The notes beneath the pieces were generated by a model that did not search any database, was not told the DNA's origin, and saw only the letters and a list, made by a program, of their open reading frames with translations. From DAIOEK01 sp963708715 (lineage in GTDB: Bacteria; Chloroflexota; Anaerolineae; Anaerolineales; Anaerolineaceae): a DNA stretch of 64,000 bases. The position numbers and the translations under genes were made by a program. Shown here one piece after another: positions 46,284 through 56,085 of the stretch. The stretch spans positions 248,001 through 312,000 of the forward strand of contig CAVPSU010000002.1 of the NCBI GenBank assembly GCA_963708715.1. Direction: 5' to 3'. Every line of letters starts with the position of its first letter. Positions within the stretch are counted from its first letter, which is position 1.

Positions 46284-47135
46284 ATGGCACCCATAGCAAT
46301 CGTCACTGATAGCACCGCCAATTTACCTGATTCATATATACAGGAATATTCGATAACTGTCGCTCCTCAGATCGTTATCTGGGATGGTCAAACTTATGAA
46401 GATGGTATATCGATCCATGCCAAAGAATTCTACGAAAGGCTGAAAATCAGCCGCACCATCCCGACAACCTCCCAGGTCAGCCAGGTAACGATGAAAGGTA
46501 TCTTCGAGCGGTTATTGGCACAGGGAAATGAAGTCCTGTGCATCTCGGTCTCGAGCAAATTATCTGGGACAATGAATAGCGCTGTTCAGGCTAAAGAGAT
46601 GTTTCCCGCCGATGCTCCGATTGAATTGGTCGATTCGTATGGCATCTCACTGGCGTTGGGATTCCAGGTTCTGCAAGCTGCCCGAGCGGTTCAAAATGGC
46701 GCCAGTATGAAAGAGACAAAAGCCCTTCTGGATAGGGCAAGATCAAATACAGGTATATTATTCGTTGTAGAGACTTTGGATTACTTGTATCGTGGCGGTA
46801 GAATTGGTAACGCGGCTCATTTGCTAGGAACCGCCCTCAATCTGAAGCCAATATTACAATTGAAAAACGGACTGATCGAGACTGCCGCAAAAGTGAGAAC
46901 TCAGAAGAAGGCTATGGAGAGAATGTATACTTTGCTCGAAAAGGAACTGGTCCATTCCCGACAAAATCGATTGGGTATTCTGCATGCCAATGCTACAGTA
47001 GAGGCGGAATTAGTCATGAAGGAATGCCAACAACGTTTTACGCCAAATGAGATCATGATATCCGAAGTAAGTCCGGTGATTGGCACACATACGGGTCCGG
47101 GTACTGTGGGAATAGCATTCATGCGGGATATGTAA
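46284..47135 (+). CDS. DegV family fatty-acid-binding protein
   Basis: A 283-residue EDD-fold protein. IVTDSTANLPDSYIQEYSI is the standard start, and TSQVSQVTMKGIFERLL, SVSSKLSGTMNSAVQAK and YRGGRIG are the fatty-acid-site motifs. DegV/FakB proteins present fatty acids to a FakA kinase; no fakA is in the window. GAGGAGAGAA precedes ATG. It is transcribed away from ffh and ends before a terminator. Confidence 0.92.
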   Translation: MAPIAIVTDSTANLPDSYIQEYSITVAPQIVIWDGQTYEDGISIHAKEFYERLKISRTIPTTSQVSQVTMKGIFERLLAQGNEVLCISVSSKLSGTMNSAVQAKEMFPADAPIELVDSYGISLALGFQVLQAARAVQNGASMKETKALLDRARSNTGILFVVETLDYLYRGGRIGNAAHLLGTALNLKPILQLKNGLIETAAKVRTQKKAMERMYTLLEKELVHSRQNRLGILHANATVEAELVMKECQQRFTPNEIMISEVSPVIGTHTGPGTVGIAFMRDM

Positions 47136-47247
47136 GATCGGTAGAAAACAGAAACCTGGAACCTGAGATTGGCTCTCCATATTTTTGGATGAAATTGGGC
47201 ATCGCTAGCTAGGCACTTGCAAACGTAAAAACCGAAACGAAGAATTC

Positions 47248-47274
47248 AAAGCCGGCAGAGATTGTCGGCTTTTT
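47248..47274 (+). terminator. Rho-independent terminator after degV
   Basis: AAAGCCG (47248-47254) pairs with CGGCTTT (47266-47272), then T residues. It separates degV from the DUF1015 gene. Confidence 0.75.
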
Positions 47275-47369
47275 GATTGGTCGACATCAAAAATCCTGAT
47301 GAAACTGCCGATATGGAGATCAATCTACGCTATACTTGGTGTGGAAATCTGATTGGATTCGGAGGACGC

Positions 47370-48686
47370 ATGAGGAAATATGATGAGCTCGGATTAAGCA
47401 TACCGCAGGTATATCTTCCCCGGAATGGTATCGATCTATCCAAATGGGCAGTTGTTGCGTGTGACCAATTTACTTCACAACCCGAATATTGGCAAAACGT
47501 GGAGGCAATCGTAGGGGATAACCCATCCACATACCATTTGATATTACCTGAAGTCTTCCTGGGTAAACAGGAAGAACAAACTCGTCTTTCATCCATATTA
47601 GGTACGATGAAACACTACCTGGACGAGGAGATCATTCAACCTCATGAAGGCATGATCTATGTCGAGCGCTCCGTGGCTGGAAGAATGCGGAAAGGTCTCG
47701 TTGTTTGCCTGGACCTTGAACAGTATGATTTCAACAAGGGGGCTGAGAGTTTAATTCGCGCCACTGAAGGAACTATCCTGGATCGCCTCCCGCCTCGTAT
47801 AAAAATACGCGAAAATGCCCCGTTAGAACTTCCCCATATCCTGGTTCTGATCGACGATCCTGATCAGAGTGTTATTGAACCACTGGCAGGAATGAAGGCG
47901 GAACTCAAAACCCTGTATGATACGGATCTGATGCTGGGGAGCGGGCATTTGCAAGGTTGGTTGGTCGACCATATGGAGATCGAGCAAAAGATCATTTCTG
48001 CTCTGATGATTTTGGCTGACCCTGAAGGTTTTCAGGCAAAATACAATCTGCCGGATGGTTCTCCAACTCTTCTGTATGCGATGGGTGATGGAAATCACTC
48101 TCTGGCGACCGCAAAGGCGATCTGGGAAAAGGTAAAACCTGAAGTGGGGATGGACCATCCTTCTCGTTATGCTTTGGTCGAGCTCGAAAATGTTCACGAC
48201 CAGGGTCTGGTGTTCGAGCCTATTCACCGTATCCTCTTCAATACGAAAACCGATATCAAATCCAGGTTCTTCCAAGAATTCGGTTCGAACTGCCAGTTCC
48301 ATTCAGCTCCATCGAAAATCAGCATGATCGGCGCTGTTGAAGCATCCACTGCAGAGAAACAACGGATCGGATTTATCTCATCTCAGGGGTTTGAGGTGAT
48401 TGAATTGGATCACCCAACCCTGAATTTGCCAGTTGGGAATCTTCAGACTGTTTTGGATGACATCCTGTGTGATAAACAAGCAGATGGTATTGATTATGTT
48501 CACGGTGAAGACGTGGTCGTCACCCTTGGTCAACGGGAGGGAAATGCGGGGTTTTATCTGAAAGGGATGGACAAACGAGAATTATTTAAAACAGTCATTA
48601 TTGATGGTGCATTACCCAGGAAAACCTTTTCCATGGGGGAGGCGATTGAAAAAAGGTTTTATATGGAGAGCAGAAAAATCAAATAA
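47370..48686 (+). CDS. DUF1015 family protein
   Basis: 438 residues. MRKYDELGLSIPQVYLPR, WAVVACDQFTSQPEYW and ILPEVFLG form the N-terminal part. The C-terminal DUF1015 core contains AMGDGNHSLATAKA and IDYVHGED. Members are often seen near serine or other amino-acid metabolism genes, but the reaction is not established. The frame is open upstream to 47277, yet GGAGG sits 4 bp before ATG 47370, which also gives the family's usual start. No partner gene is adjacent. Confidence 0.88.
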   Translation: MRKYDELGLSIPQVYLPRNGIDLSKWAVVACDQFTSQPEYWQNVEAIVGDNPSTYHLILPEVFLGKQEEQTRLSSILGTMKHYLDEEIIQPHEGMIYVERSVAGRMRKGLVVCLDLEQYDFNKGAESLIRATEGTILDRLPPRIKIRENAPLELPHILVLIDDPDQSVIEPLAGMKAELKTLYDTDLMLGSGHLQGWLVDHMEIEQKIISALMILADPEGFQAKYNLPDGSPTLLYAMGDGNHSLATAKAIWEKVKPEVGMDHPSRYALVELENVHDQGLVFEPIHRILFNTKTDIKSRFFQEFGSNCQFHSAPSKISMIGAVEASTAEKQRIGFISSQGFEVIELDHPTLNLPVGNLQTVLDDILCDKQADGIDYVHGEDVVVTLGQREGNAGFYLKGMDKRELFKTVIIDGALPRKTFSMGEAIEKRFYMESRKIK

Positions 48687-48704
48687 TAAGGTTGACGATT
48701 ATCT

Positions 48705-48733
48705 GAGCCATCTGGAAACGGATGGCTCTTATT
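48705..48733. terminator. Terminator between convergent DUF1015 and CAP-LysM genes
   Basis: GAGCCATC (48705-48712), loop TGGAAACG, GATGGCTC (48721-48728), then TTATT. It ends the DUF1015 message and overlaps the stop of the convergent gene. Confidence 0.8.
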
Positions 48734-49772
48734 TCTTAAGCGAAAATCCCATATATACCAGAATACCAATACCACAAATGATCACCAGAACCATTCCAAC
48801 CGATTGAACCGGTGCTCCTTGTGAAGATTCTACAATCGGAGTGGCTGTCTTCGTTGGAAGATCCATTGCTGGCAGAGGTAATTGGGTCTCCTTCGGTCTC
48901 GGTGTGTAGGTCGGGTCAAGAGTCTGGATGACCGTTTCGGTTGTAATTACTGTTCCAGTCGTATTAATATCAGTCGATGGATTGGATCCAGTAGATGATT
49001 TAAAAATGATCAATTTTTGGTCGGGATAGATCAGGGTCGAATCTTCTTGAATATTATTCAATTGGCGGATCTCATTTACCTTAGTGCCGTACGCTAATGC
49101 GATCTGAACGAGAGATTGGCCATATTGAACGGTATGGACCACAGAACCATCCGCTGAAGGAGTGGATTTCACCACTGCGAACATGAGTTGGGAAGTATCC
49201 AAGGTGGAGTCGACACTATTGTTCGTGAAATCTCCATCGACAGGTGTTTTTACCGCAGTCGGTCGATTCGGTGACGGTTTTCCAGACACCATGCATACAT
49301 CCAGGACAAAAACGTATCGACCATCGCCCTGATCAGCCACACCAGCACCTACATCTGTGTATCCATTTCCCCAGTAATCCAGCATTACACCCTGATGTAC
49401 CCAGTCTGCCCAAGAAGAGTAAACTACGTCTTCAACATTCGTCCCACCTGCCCAGGCTTCGTCACAATGAATATTGCCTCCTCCCCCATAACCAGTCCAT
49501 CCTACACGGACCGTCTCATCGCTTCCACCCGCACCAATATGCCCACCGTTCCCGGTTTCGACGATCCAATCAGCATGAGCCTGCGCGGCAGACATGACCA
49601 GCGAATCCGGGTTGAGCGCATATAAACCATTACCGGCGCGGTAGCCATTCACCGCATCGATCAAATCATAGGGACTGGGCGTATTTGAGCCTGCCTCAAC
49701 TTGTAAAAGCGGAAGAAGAGATGTAATTAATACAAAGAGGGAGATAATCAGCGGATTGAATTTACGAAACAT
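48729..49772 (-). CDS. CAP-domain protein with LysM and C-terminal membrane anchor
   Basis: 347 residues. A signal sequence (about 1-27) ends near VEAG. The CAP/SCP domain (about 35-165) has LIDAVNGYRAGNGLYAL, AQAHADWIVETG, HIGAGG and WADWVHQGVMLDYWGNGYTDVGAGV. A LysM motif follows (HTVQYGQSLVQIALAYGTKV, about 210-255), then a Thr/Pro linker and a C-terminal helix (VLVIICGIGILVYMGFSL). It is probably held at the cell envelope by LysM and the helix. It is a paralogue of the next gene, 14 bp away, a tandem duplication. The role of bacterial CAP proteins is mostly unknown. Confidence 0.88.
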   Translation of the reverse strand: MFRKFNPLIISLFVLITSLLPLLQVEAGSNTPSPYDLIDAVNGYRAGNGLYALNPDSLVMSAAQAHADWIVETGNGGHIGAGGSDETVRVGWTGYGGGGNIHCDEAWAGGTNVEDVVYSSWADWVHQGVMLDYWGNGYTDVGAGVADQGDGRYVFVLDVCMVSGKPSPNRPTAVKTPVDGDFTNNSVDSTLDTSQLMFAVVKSTPSADGSVVHTVQYGQSLVQIALAYGTKVNEIRQLNNIQEDSTLIYPDQKLIIFKSSTGSNPSTDINTTGTVITTETVIQTLDPTYTPRPKETQLPLPAMDLPTKTATPIVESSQGAPVQSVGMVLVIICGIGILVYMGFSLKK

Positions 49773-49786
49773 TTTTGATCAACCAC

Positions 49787-50842
49787 TTATGCAGGGGGTC
49801 GACGGAATATATAAGCTAGAAAGCTAATCAGCCCGATACCAAAGACACCGATGATAATAAAACCAACAGATTTTGTAGGTGATGTAGGTGAACCTTCCGG
49901 AGAGGTTGTCTCTACCACAGGAAAGGAAGAGTTAACAACCGTCGGGGTCTTTGTCATTTGTGGACGTGGTGTATAAGTCGGGGCTAATGTCGCTGTGGCA
50001 GTGGGTTCACCGGAAATAACTGTAGCCTGCTCACCAGATGGTGTGGCGCCTCCTTTGGGTTTGATCAGTAATTCTTCATCAGGAAATATCAATACCCAAC
50101 CTTCAGCCATCCCATTCAACTCACGGATCTCATCAATTTTCACACCGTAAGACAAAGCAATCGTCAATAGATTTTCGCCTTCTTTGACAATGTGAGTAAC
50201 CGAGCCATCCGCTGCTGGAGCGGCTGTCTCAATGGGTGAAAACACCAGTTGGGTTCCATCTCCATAAGGGTTGTTCCCATTTCCGGTACCGGTTGGGGGT
50301 ACATAGGCGTTATCACTCACAACCGCACCCACATCGATCACATAGTAGTAGACGTTCTGCTGCCGGGCAACGCCAATACCCACATCTACGTAATTTGTAC
50401 CCCAGCCATCCAGCATCGTGTTTTGGTGGGCGGAATCCGCCCACCAGGGGTTATAGATCACTTCTTCCGGAGATGTCCCGGCTATTCCTAACCCAGCCCA
50501 GTTTTCAGATACATCGATCTCTTTTCCACCACCGTACCCGAAGGCTGCTGCCCTATCAATCGGTCGGCTGCCTCCGGATCCAACGTGTCCATCTGCACCA
50601 GACTGAATGTTGTAGGTTGCTGCAAGGTAATCCGCCTGTGATTGGGCTGCCGCCATAAGGTTGGAATTAACCTGTAGGGCACTTAATCCATTGGATATGC
50701 GATAACTATTCAGGGTATCGAGAACTGTCCATACAGCACTGGCTGGATCAATACCCTGGGCTAAGGTTGGTACAGGGAAAGCCAATCGAGTGATCAGGGT
50801 GAAAAGGATGAAAACCGCGGCAAGTATTTTTCGATACGACAT
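49787..50842 (-). CDS. CAP-domain protein with LysM and C-terminal anchor (paralogue)
   Basis: About 351 residues with the same layout as its neighbour: signal sequence (FILFTLITRLAFPVPTLAQG), CAP domain (VLDTLNSYRISNGLSALQV, HVGSGGSRPIDRA, WWADSAHQNTMLDGWG), LysM (HIVKEGENLLTIALSYGVKI), Thr/Pro-rich linker and C-terminal helix (FIIIGVFGIGLISFLAYIF). A longer frame opens at 50905, but ATG 50842 gives a proper signal peptide. TATAAT lies exactly 6 bp before this ATG with no ribosome site, so a leaderless transcript is likely. Confidence 0.86.
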   Translation of the reverse strand: MSYRKILAAVFILFTLITRLAFPVPTLAQGIDPASAVWTVLDTLNSYRISNGLSALQVNSNLMAAAQSQADYLAATYNIQSGADGHVGSGGSRPIDRAAAFGYGGGKEIDVSENWAGLGIAGTSPEEVIYNPWWADSAHQNTMLDGWGTNYVDVGIGVARQQNVYYYVIDVGAVVSDNAYVPPTGTGNGNNPYGDGTQLVFSPIETAAPAADGSVTHIVKEGENLLTIALSYGVKIDEIRELNGMAEGWVLIFPDEELLIKPKGGATPSGEQATVISGEPTATATLAPTYTPRPQMTKTPTVVNSSFPVVETTSPEGSPTSPTKSVGFIIIGVFGIGLISFLAYIFRRPPA

Positions 50843-50848
50843 GGTTCG

Positions 50849-50854
50849 ATTATA
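50849..50854 (-). promoter_or_regulatory. -10 box 6 bp before the CAP-LysM start
   Basis: TATAAT (50854-50849), then CGAACC, then ATG (50842). It is identical to the dprA module apart from one base. No convincing -35 at 17 bp. It faces the divergent TATAAT at 50918. Confidence 0.5.
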
Positions 50855-50917
50855 AAGCATACACTTTATTCTTTCCGGTGAGAATTTTACCCGATAATGA
50901 ACCAATATTACTTACGC

Positions 50918-50923
50918 TATAAT
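50918..50923 (+). promoter_or_regulatory. -10 box 6 bp before the M23 lipoprotein start
   Basis: TATAAT (50918-50923) followed by CAGAGC and ATG (50930). The 87-bp region between the divergent genes thus has mirrored -10 boxes at the same distance from both starts. Confidence 0.5.
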
Positions 50924-50929
50924 CAGAGC

Positions 50930-51802
50930 ATGGAATTTCATGGACGTATGCGCTTATCAGTACTCATGCTACTGATTATTTCTTCCTGTTCTACCCCAAA
51001 AATCCAGCCAACCGCCACAATGGATGTCATTCCTACCATTGCGCCAACTCTATTGCCGAGTGTCACACCTTCCCCAACTCCGAGGAATACACCGACCCTT
51101 ACCCAAGAGCCTTTTGCGAACTTTTCTCTTCAATCTCCGCTGGAAGATGTTCCACTCAATGAATTAGTCAGCATCATATCGACGACCTATCAACCGCCCT
51201 CTCCTGGTTGGGATGATGGTCATCATGGCGTCGACTTTGCTTATTGGAGTCGTGGAACTCATGAAAAGATGGAAGGGTTAGGGGTACATGCACTGATGGC
51301 GGGTCGGGTGGCAGGAATTACCAATGATCGAAAACCTTATGGTAACCAGGTCATCATTGAAACACCGTTAACGGAAATCCCTCCCCAGCTCCTGTCTTCC
51401 ATCGATCCGATTCTCATTGCCACCCCGTTTCCACCCAATCCTCGTCTGCCAGCCTGCGAAAAAATTCAATCGGAGCAATGGGAAATCAAACCGGAATCGA
51501 TCTATACCTTGTACGGGCATCTTATGCTACCGGTATCGTACCAGATCGGGGATATGGTTAATGCCGGCGACTTGATCGGACAGGTTGGAACGACCGGAGC
51601 CTCAGTCAATCCACACCTCCACCTGGAAATGCGCTGGGGTCCGGGTGGTACTGAATTTGCATCGATGGGATTTTACGATACATCCACAACAGACGATGAG
51701 AGAGCTACTTATTGTCTCTGGCGGGTCAGCGGCAAATACATCCTCACGAATCCTATGGATGTGATAGATAACTGGTTAATCCTTCATCCGCTGAATCCCT
51801 GA
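50930..51802 (+). CDS. M23 metallopeptidase lipoprotein
   Basis: 290 residues. A short signal sequence ends in the lipobox IISSC (Cys20), so the protein is lipid-anchored. A Thr/Pro-rich stretch follows. The lysostaphin-like domain has DGHHGVDFAYW (metal His and Asp), YTLYGHLMLP and NPHLHLEMRWG. It should cleave peptidoglycan cross-links outside the cell or bind peptidoglycan. ATG 50930 fits the upstream -10 box; ATG 50948 is an alternative. The next gene begins about 34 bp downstream. Confidence 0.86.
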   Translation: MEFHGRMRLSVLMLLIISSCSTPKIQPTATMDVIPTIAPTLLPSVTPSPTPRNTPTLTQEPFANFSLQSPLEDVPLNELVSIISTTYQPPSPGWDDGHHGVDFAYWSRGTHEKMEGLGVHALMAGRVAGITNDRKPYGNQVIIETPLTEIPPQLLSSIDPILIATPFPPNPRLPACEKIQSEQWEIKPESIYTLYGHLMLPVSYQIGDMVNAGDLIGQVGTTGASVNPHLHLEMRWGPGGTEFASMGFYDTSTTDDERATYCLWRVSGKYILTNPMDVIDNWLILHPLNP

Positions 51803-51836
51803 TATCCAAGGATCGTCAGGTAGGAGATCACCATTG

Positions 51837-53758
51837 ATGAAATATCTGCGGAAAGTCCGGATCCCTAATCTGGATAAAAAAACTACCTCCTGGTCGGGAT
51901 CATCGCGACTCTTATCCTCATTAATCTGATCGCTCTGTTTGGATTTATCCTTCCTGCAACAAAGAAGCCCGGGATTGAACCAGTTCAAAAAGCCACCAAT
52001 CAAACTCTGGCTGCCATATCACTCGCTGAAAATACCAGGACACCATCCCCCGGAAAGTCTGCAGTGGAAAAAGACGAATTACCTGACTTATTGGCAGGAT
52101 CATCGGTCAGCCAAGGAACCGTTGTCTTTTCAATGGTCGAGAATGGGTACAGCCATTTATTTGCATTCTCACCTGGCGACCCAACCTTACTGCGGTTGAC
52201 CGCCAATGCCTGGGATGATGAAACTCCCGCAATAAGTCCGGATGGGACACAAATCGCTTTCAGCTCCCGCCGAAATGGTTATTGGGATATCTACACCCTG
52301 AATCTGCTAGACGGGACGATCCATCCAATCACTGATTCACCGGAATTTGATTCATCTCCATCCTGGTCACCCGATGGGAAAAGAATCGTTTTCCAGTCAT
52401 ATATCCAGGAAAATATGGAGATAGTGATCTCTGACATTTCTGGACAGCCCATTACTACCACCCAGATCACCTTTAACAAGGCGGAAGATTACGATCCTGA
52501 TTGGTCACCGCGTGAGGATCAGATTGTTTTCGTCTCAACCGACGGAACACACCCTTCTTTATGGAAAGCGAACATTGATACTAATGCCATCCAGGTTCAA
52601 CCTGTAAAGGTGAATTCCGGGGACAATCCCCGCCATCCTGTATGGTCCGAGGACGGAAGCACACTTGCCTGGAGTGCAATGGAAGAAAATCGCCGGACAA
52701 TATACACCTGGAGTGTAGCTGAATCAAACAAATCACCTTCCGCGGTGGTGGAAGGAGACCATCCCACCTGGAGCCCGGATGGTGAGGTACTGTTCAGTTC
52801 AAACCCTCAACCGAATCAAGATTACCTGGCTGCATACAGCCTCCCATTTGCAAACCTGGTCTATCCGGTCACGCCAACCCAGGGAAGGATTACTGGAATC
52901 GATTGGAACAAATCTGTTTTGCCTGAGGACCTACCCGAATGGATAAGAAACTTGCAGAACAAATCCATTCAACCTCTTTTTCAAATCGCAATTACTCCTC
53001 CCCCTGAAAATCTTCCAAATCGATATCAATTGGTTCACCTGGATGGTGTAAATGCCCCAAATCCTGTATTACACGATCTGACAGATGAAACTTTCAATGC
53101 GCTTCGTGAGCGATTAAAGCAGGAATCTGGTTGGGATGTTGCGGCAAACCTCGAGCAGGCATATCTACCGCTTTCAGAAATCTCTGGTCCCGATTTGGAG
53201 GAAAACTGGCTTTACACAGGAAGGGCTTTCAGCCTCAATTACATTCCGATGAATGTCAATTGGATGTTCATTTCTCGTGAAGATTTCGGAAATCAAACAT
53301 ATTTTAGGATGTATGTACGTCCCCTCTATCAGGATGGATCGATGGGCTCACCGGTCATTACTCGAACCTGGGATATTAACGCCAGATTCAATAACGACCC
53401 GGCTTCGTATGAACATGGAGGGAAGGAATCTGCTGAATACCCCACCGGGTATTGGGTGGACGTAACCGATCTGGCTTTAAGATATGGGTGGGAGAGGCAG
53501 CCAGCCACGCCAAATTGGATGACCTATTTTCAGGGAGCACGATTTAATTTGTTCGTAAATAAAGACAGCCTCAGCTGGCGAGATGCCATGCTGGAACTGT
53601 ACCCAGCGGAAGTGTTTATTACGCCAACAGCCCAGGCTGCACCTACCCAGACATTGACTCCGACCATAAGATTGCTGAGGACTAAAACACCAACACAGAC
53701 CTTAACGCCATCACTGACCCCAACAAACCGCCCAACCTGGACTCCCATTCCGGATTAA
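51837..53758 (+). CDS. Membrane-anchored TolB/WD40-like beta-propeller protein, apparent poly-A frameshift
   Basis: The long open frame begins at 51878 without a good start, while ATG 51837 behind AGGAG starts MKYLRKVRIPNLDKK and soon hits a stop. Both frames join at an A7 run (51876-51882): eight A's would give DKKNYLLVGIIATLILINLI, a proper membrane helix. So I read one gene with a 1-base slip, either a sequencing error or slippage. The propeller (about 85-330) has TolB-like repeats AISPDGTQIAFSSRRNGYWDI, SWSPDGKRIVFQS, DWSPREDQIVFVST. A second domain of about 230 residues and a Thr/Pro tail follow. It probably binds envelope ligands. Confidence 0.75.
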
Positions 53759-53762
53759 TACT

Positions 53763-54932
53763 ATGCAAATTCGATTTGTTCGCGGATGGATCTGCAATTT
53801 CGGTCTGCTGATTATGATCAGCGGAATACTGGCTGCGTGCGGGGGACCTCAGCTTAGTTTGAACAACCAAACTGATCTATCACATCAAAGTCGGCTTCAG
53901 ACTGCGGTAGTTGGTACTCTACGTGCCCTCACACCCGATTCTCCGACTACCGAACCTTCATCTTTGCCAACCGAATTACCTGCAACATCGACTCCAGCGC
54001 CTACCCAGATCTTTGTTCCTCAACCGACAGTTGACGCTCTCGTTATTTCTATTCCTACACCAGGACCGTTGCCAAAATCTGCCTGGAGACCACCTTTATA
54101 CCCCGTCCCCTGGGCACTCAGCGAAATTGATCATTTTTATTTACAACGTCCAATCGCGGTGGATACCATCAATTGGCCCGTTGCCGATTACCGTTACGGT
54201 GGGATCATTTTTGGTCCAAATGTGGTTCATACCGGTGTGGATATTGATGCTCCATCCAGAACTCCAATTCTCGCCGCTGCCGATGGGAAAGTGATCTGGT
54301 CTGGGAATGGATTATTATCCGGTGTGGAAGGCGCCAGAGATGACTACGGCTTAGCCATCGCAATTGAACATGATTTTGGTTTCGAAGGACAAAGGGTTTA
54401 TACGATCTACGCCCATATGAGCGAAGTATTCGCCGTCGATAATCAAATAGTCCAGGCAGGTGACAAAATCGGTCAGGTGGGAAGCACCGGTGAATCGACA
54501 GGTCCGCATCTCCACTTTGAAGTCAGGTTGGGTAAAAATTTATTTGCAAATACCCGCAATCCGGAACTTTGGATAGCGCCACCCCAGGGATGGGGGGTAT
54601 TGGTTGGTAGGATCATGGATGAGAAAGGAAAGACTCTCACTCATATTCCGGTTCATATAGTAAACAAAGATACCGGGCAAGAATGGGAAGCGCGAACGTA
54701 TGGCGATAAGAATATCAATACCGATGATAATTATCGGGAAAACCTGGTTTTGAGTGATCTTCCGGCGGGAAATTATCTGATTTGGATTGACTTTGCCAAC
54801 ACTCCCAAGTACTATAAATTTGTTATCAATCCGGGGGCAGTTTCGTTTGTGACCTATTGGGGGCAGGATGGTTTTCAGGCTCGCCCCACACCAACACCCG
54901 TAATCGGATTTCTGCCGGATGGAACACCTTGA
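53763..54932 (+). CDS. M23 metallopeptidase lipoprotein with C-terminal carboxypeptidase-regulatory-like domain
   Basis: 389 residues. The lipobox ILAAC gives Cys26. After a Thr/Pro-rich linker the M23 domain reads VVHTGVDIDAPSRTPILAAADGKVIWSG, YTIYAHMSEVF and GPHLHFEVRLG with the expected zinc ligands. The C-terminal 100 residues (LVGRIMDEKGKTLTHIPVHIVNKDTGQ ... LPAGNYLIW) resemble a Cna-B/CarboxypepD_reg beta-sandwich. It starts 4 bp after the propeller gene, so the three envelope genes from 50930 form one unit. Confidence 0.87.
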   Translation: MQIRFVRGWICNFGLLIMISGILAACGGPQLSLNNQTDLSHQSRLQTAVVGTLRALTPDSPTTEPSSLPTELPATSTPAPTQIFVPQPTVDALVISIPTPGPLPKSAWRPPLYPVPWALSEIDHFYLQRPIAVDTINWPVADYRYGGIIFGPNVVHTGVDIDAPSRTPILAAADGKVIWSGNGLLSGVEGARDDYGLAIAIEHDFGFEGQRVYTIYAHMSEVFAVDNQIVQAGDKIGQVGSTGESTGPHLHFEVRLGKNLFANTRNPELWIAPPQGWGVLVGRIMDEKGKTLTHIPVHIVNKDTGQEWEARTYGDKNINTDDNYRENLVLSDLPAGNYLIWIDFANTPKYYKFVINPGAVSFVTYWGQDGFQARPTPTPVIGFLPDGTP

Positions 54933-54956
54933 CCTATCGAACACTTGTGCTACAAT
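54929..54956 (+). promoter_or_regulatory. recA promoter with SOS-box-like palindrome
   Basis: TTGACC (54929-54934), 16-bp spacer, TACAAT (54951-54956). CGAACACTTGTGCT (54938-54951) lies in the spacer and matches 11 of 14 positions of the Gram-positive SOS consensus CGAACRNRYGTTYC by my own count. LexA binding there would block the promoter. The left half is exact, the right half degenerate. Confidence 0.5.
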
Positions 54957-54999
54957 TGAATAGATTCCAGTACCAATACTAGTCTTCCTGGAGCAAACT

Positions 55000-56085
55000 A
55001 TGGCGAAAAAGATAGTAAATCCACCTTTACCCGAGCAAAAATCGAATTCAGAAGATGCCAAACGCGCAGTACTTGATAGAGCTCTAACCGATATCGTCAA
55101 ACGATACGGTGAGGGATCCATCATGCGATTAGGGGAAGCCCACCACATGATGGTCGAATCAATTCCCACCGGCTCGCTCTCCCTTGATATCGCGCTTGGG
55201 ATTGGCGGAATTCCCCGGGGAAGGATCACCGAGATCTTTGGTCCGGAATCCTCTGGAAAAACAACAGTTTGCCAACATATTGTTGCAGAATCACAAAAAT
55301 TAGGTGGCACCGCCGCCTTTGTGGATATGGAACACGCTTTGGATCCAGCATACGCAGCAAAATGCGGCGTTAATGTGGATAGTCTTTTGATCTCCCAACC
55401 GGATACTGGTGAACAGGCATTGGAAATTACTGAGACACTGGTTCGCTCTGGAGCCTTGGATCTCGTCGTCATCGACTCAGTCGCTGCGCTGGTCCCACGA
55501 GCGGAGATCGAAGGAGACATGGGTGACGCCAGTATGGGCATGCAAGCCAGGTTGATGTCACAGGCATTACGCAAACTTTCCGGGGTGATCAATCAGACCA
55601 AAACCGCGGTTGTCTTTACCAATCAATTACGTCAAAAGATCGGGATCATGTTCGGTAATCCCGAAACCACTCCTGGTGGATTGGCTCTCAAATTCTATGC
55701 ATCTGTTCGACTGGATACCCGCCGAATTCAATCGATTAAATCGGGGGCTGAAATCACCGGAAGCCGGGTTCGGGTTCGGGTGGTGAAGAATAAAGTGGCG
55801 CCGCCTTTCCGAACTGCTGAATTTGACATCATGTACAACGAAGGGATATCGAAGGTCGGAGATATCATCGATCTGGCTACACAATTGGAGATCATCGCCA
55901 AACGAGGTGCTTTCTTCTCGTATGGAGATATTCGTCTGGGTCAGGGTCGTGAAAATGCCAAAGACTTCTTGCATCAGAACGATGAGCTAGCCAAAGAGAT
56001 TGAGCTTGCCGTCCGTGAGCGGGCTCTTGGTGGGGACCTCCCGTTACCATTCTCAACGACTGAAGACAGTTCATCTGAAGAATGA
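55000..56085 (+). CDS. recA: Recombinase RecA
   Basis: 361 residues. The Walker A site is GPESSGKTTVCQHI, Walker B LDLVVIDSVAAL, the L1/L2 loops include GDASMGMQARLMSQALRKL and FTNQLRQKIGIMFGNPETTPGG, all in the standard order. It catalyses strand exchange and triggers the SOS response. GGAGCAAACT precedes ATG. The stop overlaps the start of the NBR1-Ig lipoprotein gene by ATGA. Confidence 0.97.
   Translation: MAKKIVNPPLPEQKSNSEDAKRAVLDRALTDIVKRYGEGSIMRLGEAHHMMVESIPTGSLSLDIALGIGGIPRGRITEIFGPESSGKTTVCQHIVAESQKLGGTAAFVDMEHALDPAYAAKCGVNVDSLLISQPDTGEQALEITETLVRSGALDLVVIDSVAALVPRAEIEGDMGDASMGMQARLMSQALRKLSGVINQTKTAVVFTNQLRQKIGIMFGNPETTPGGLALKFYASVRLDTRRIQSIKSGAEITGSRVRVRVVKNKVAPPFRTAEFDIMYNEGISKVGDIIDLATQLEIIAKRGAFFSYGDIRLGQGRENAKDFLHQNDELAKEIELAVRERALGGDLPLPFSTTEDSSSEE

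Noticed and set aside
54540..55592. 350-residue open frame on the minus strand
   Set aside because: It lies antisense across the M23 lipoprotein and recA, whose frames are certain, and has no family motif.
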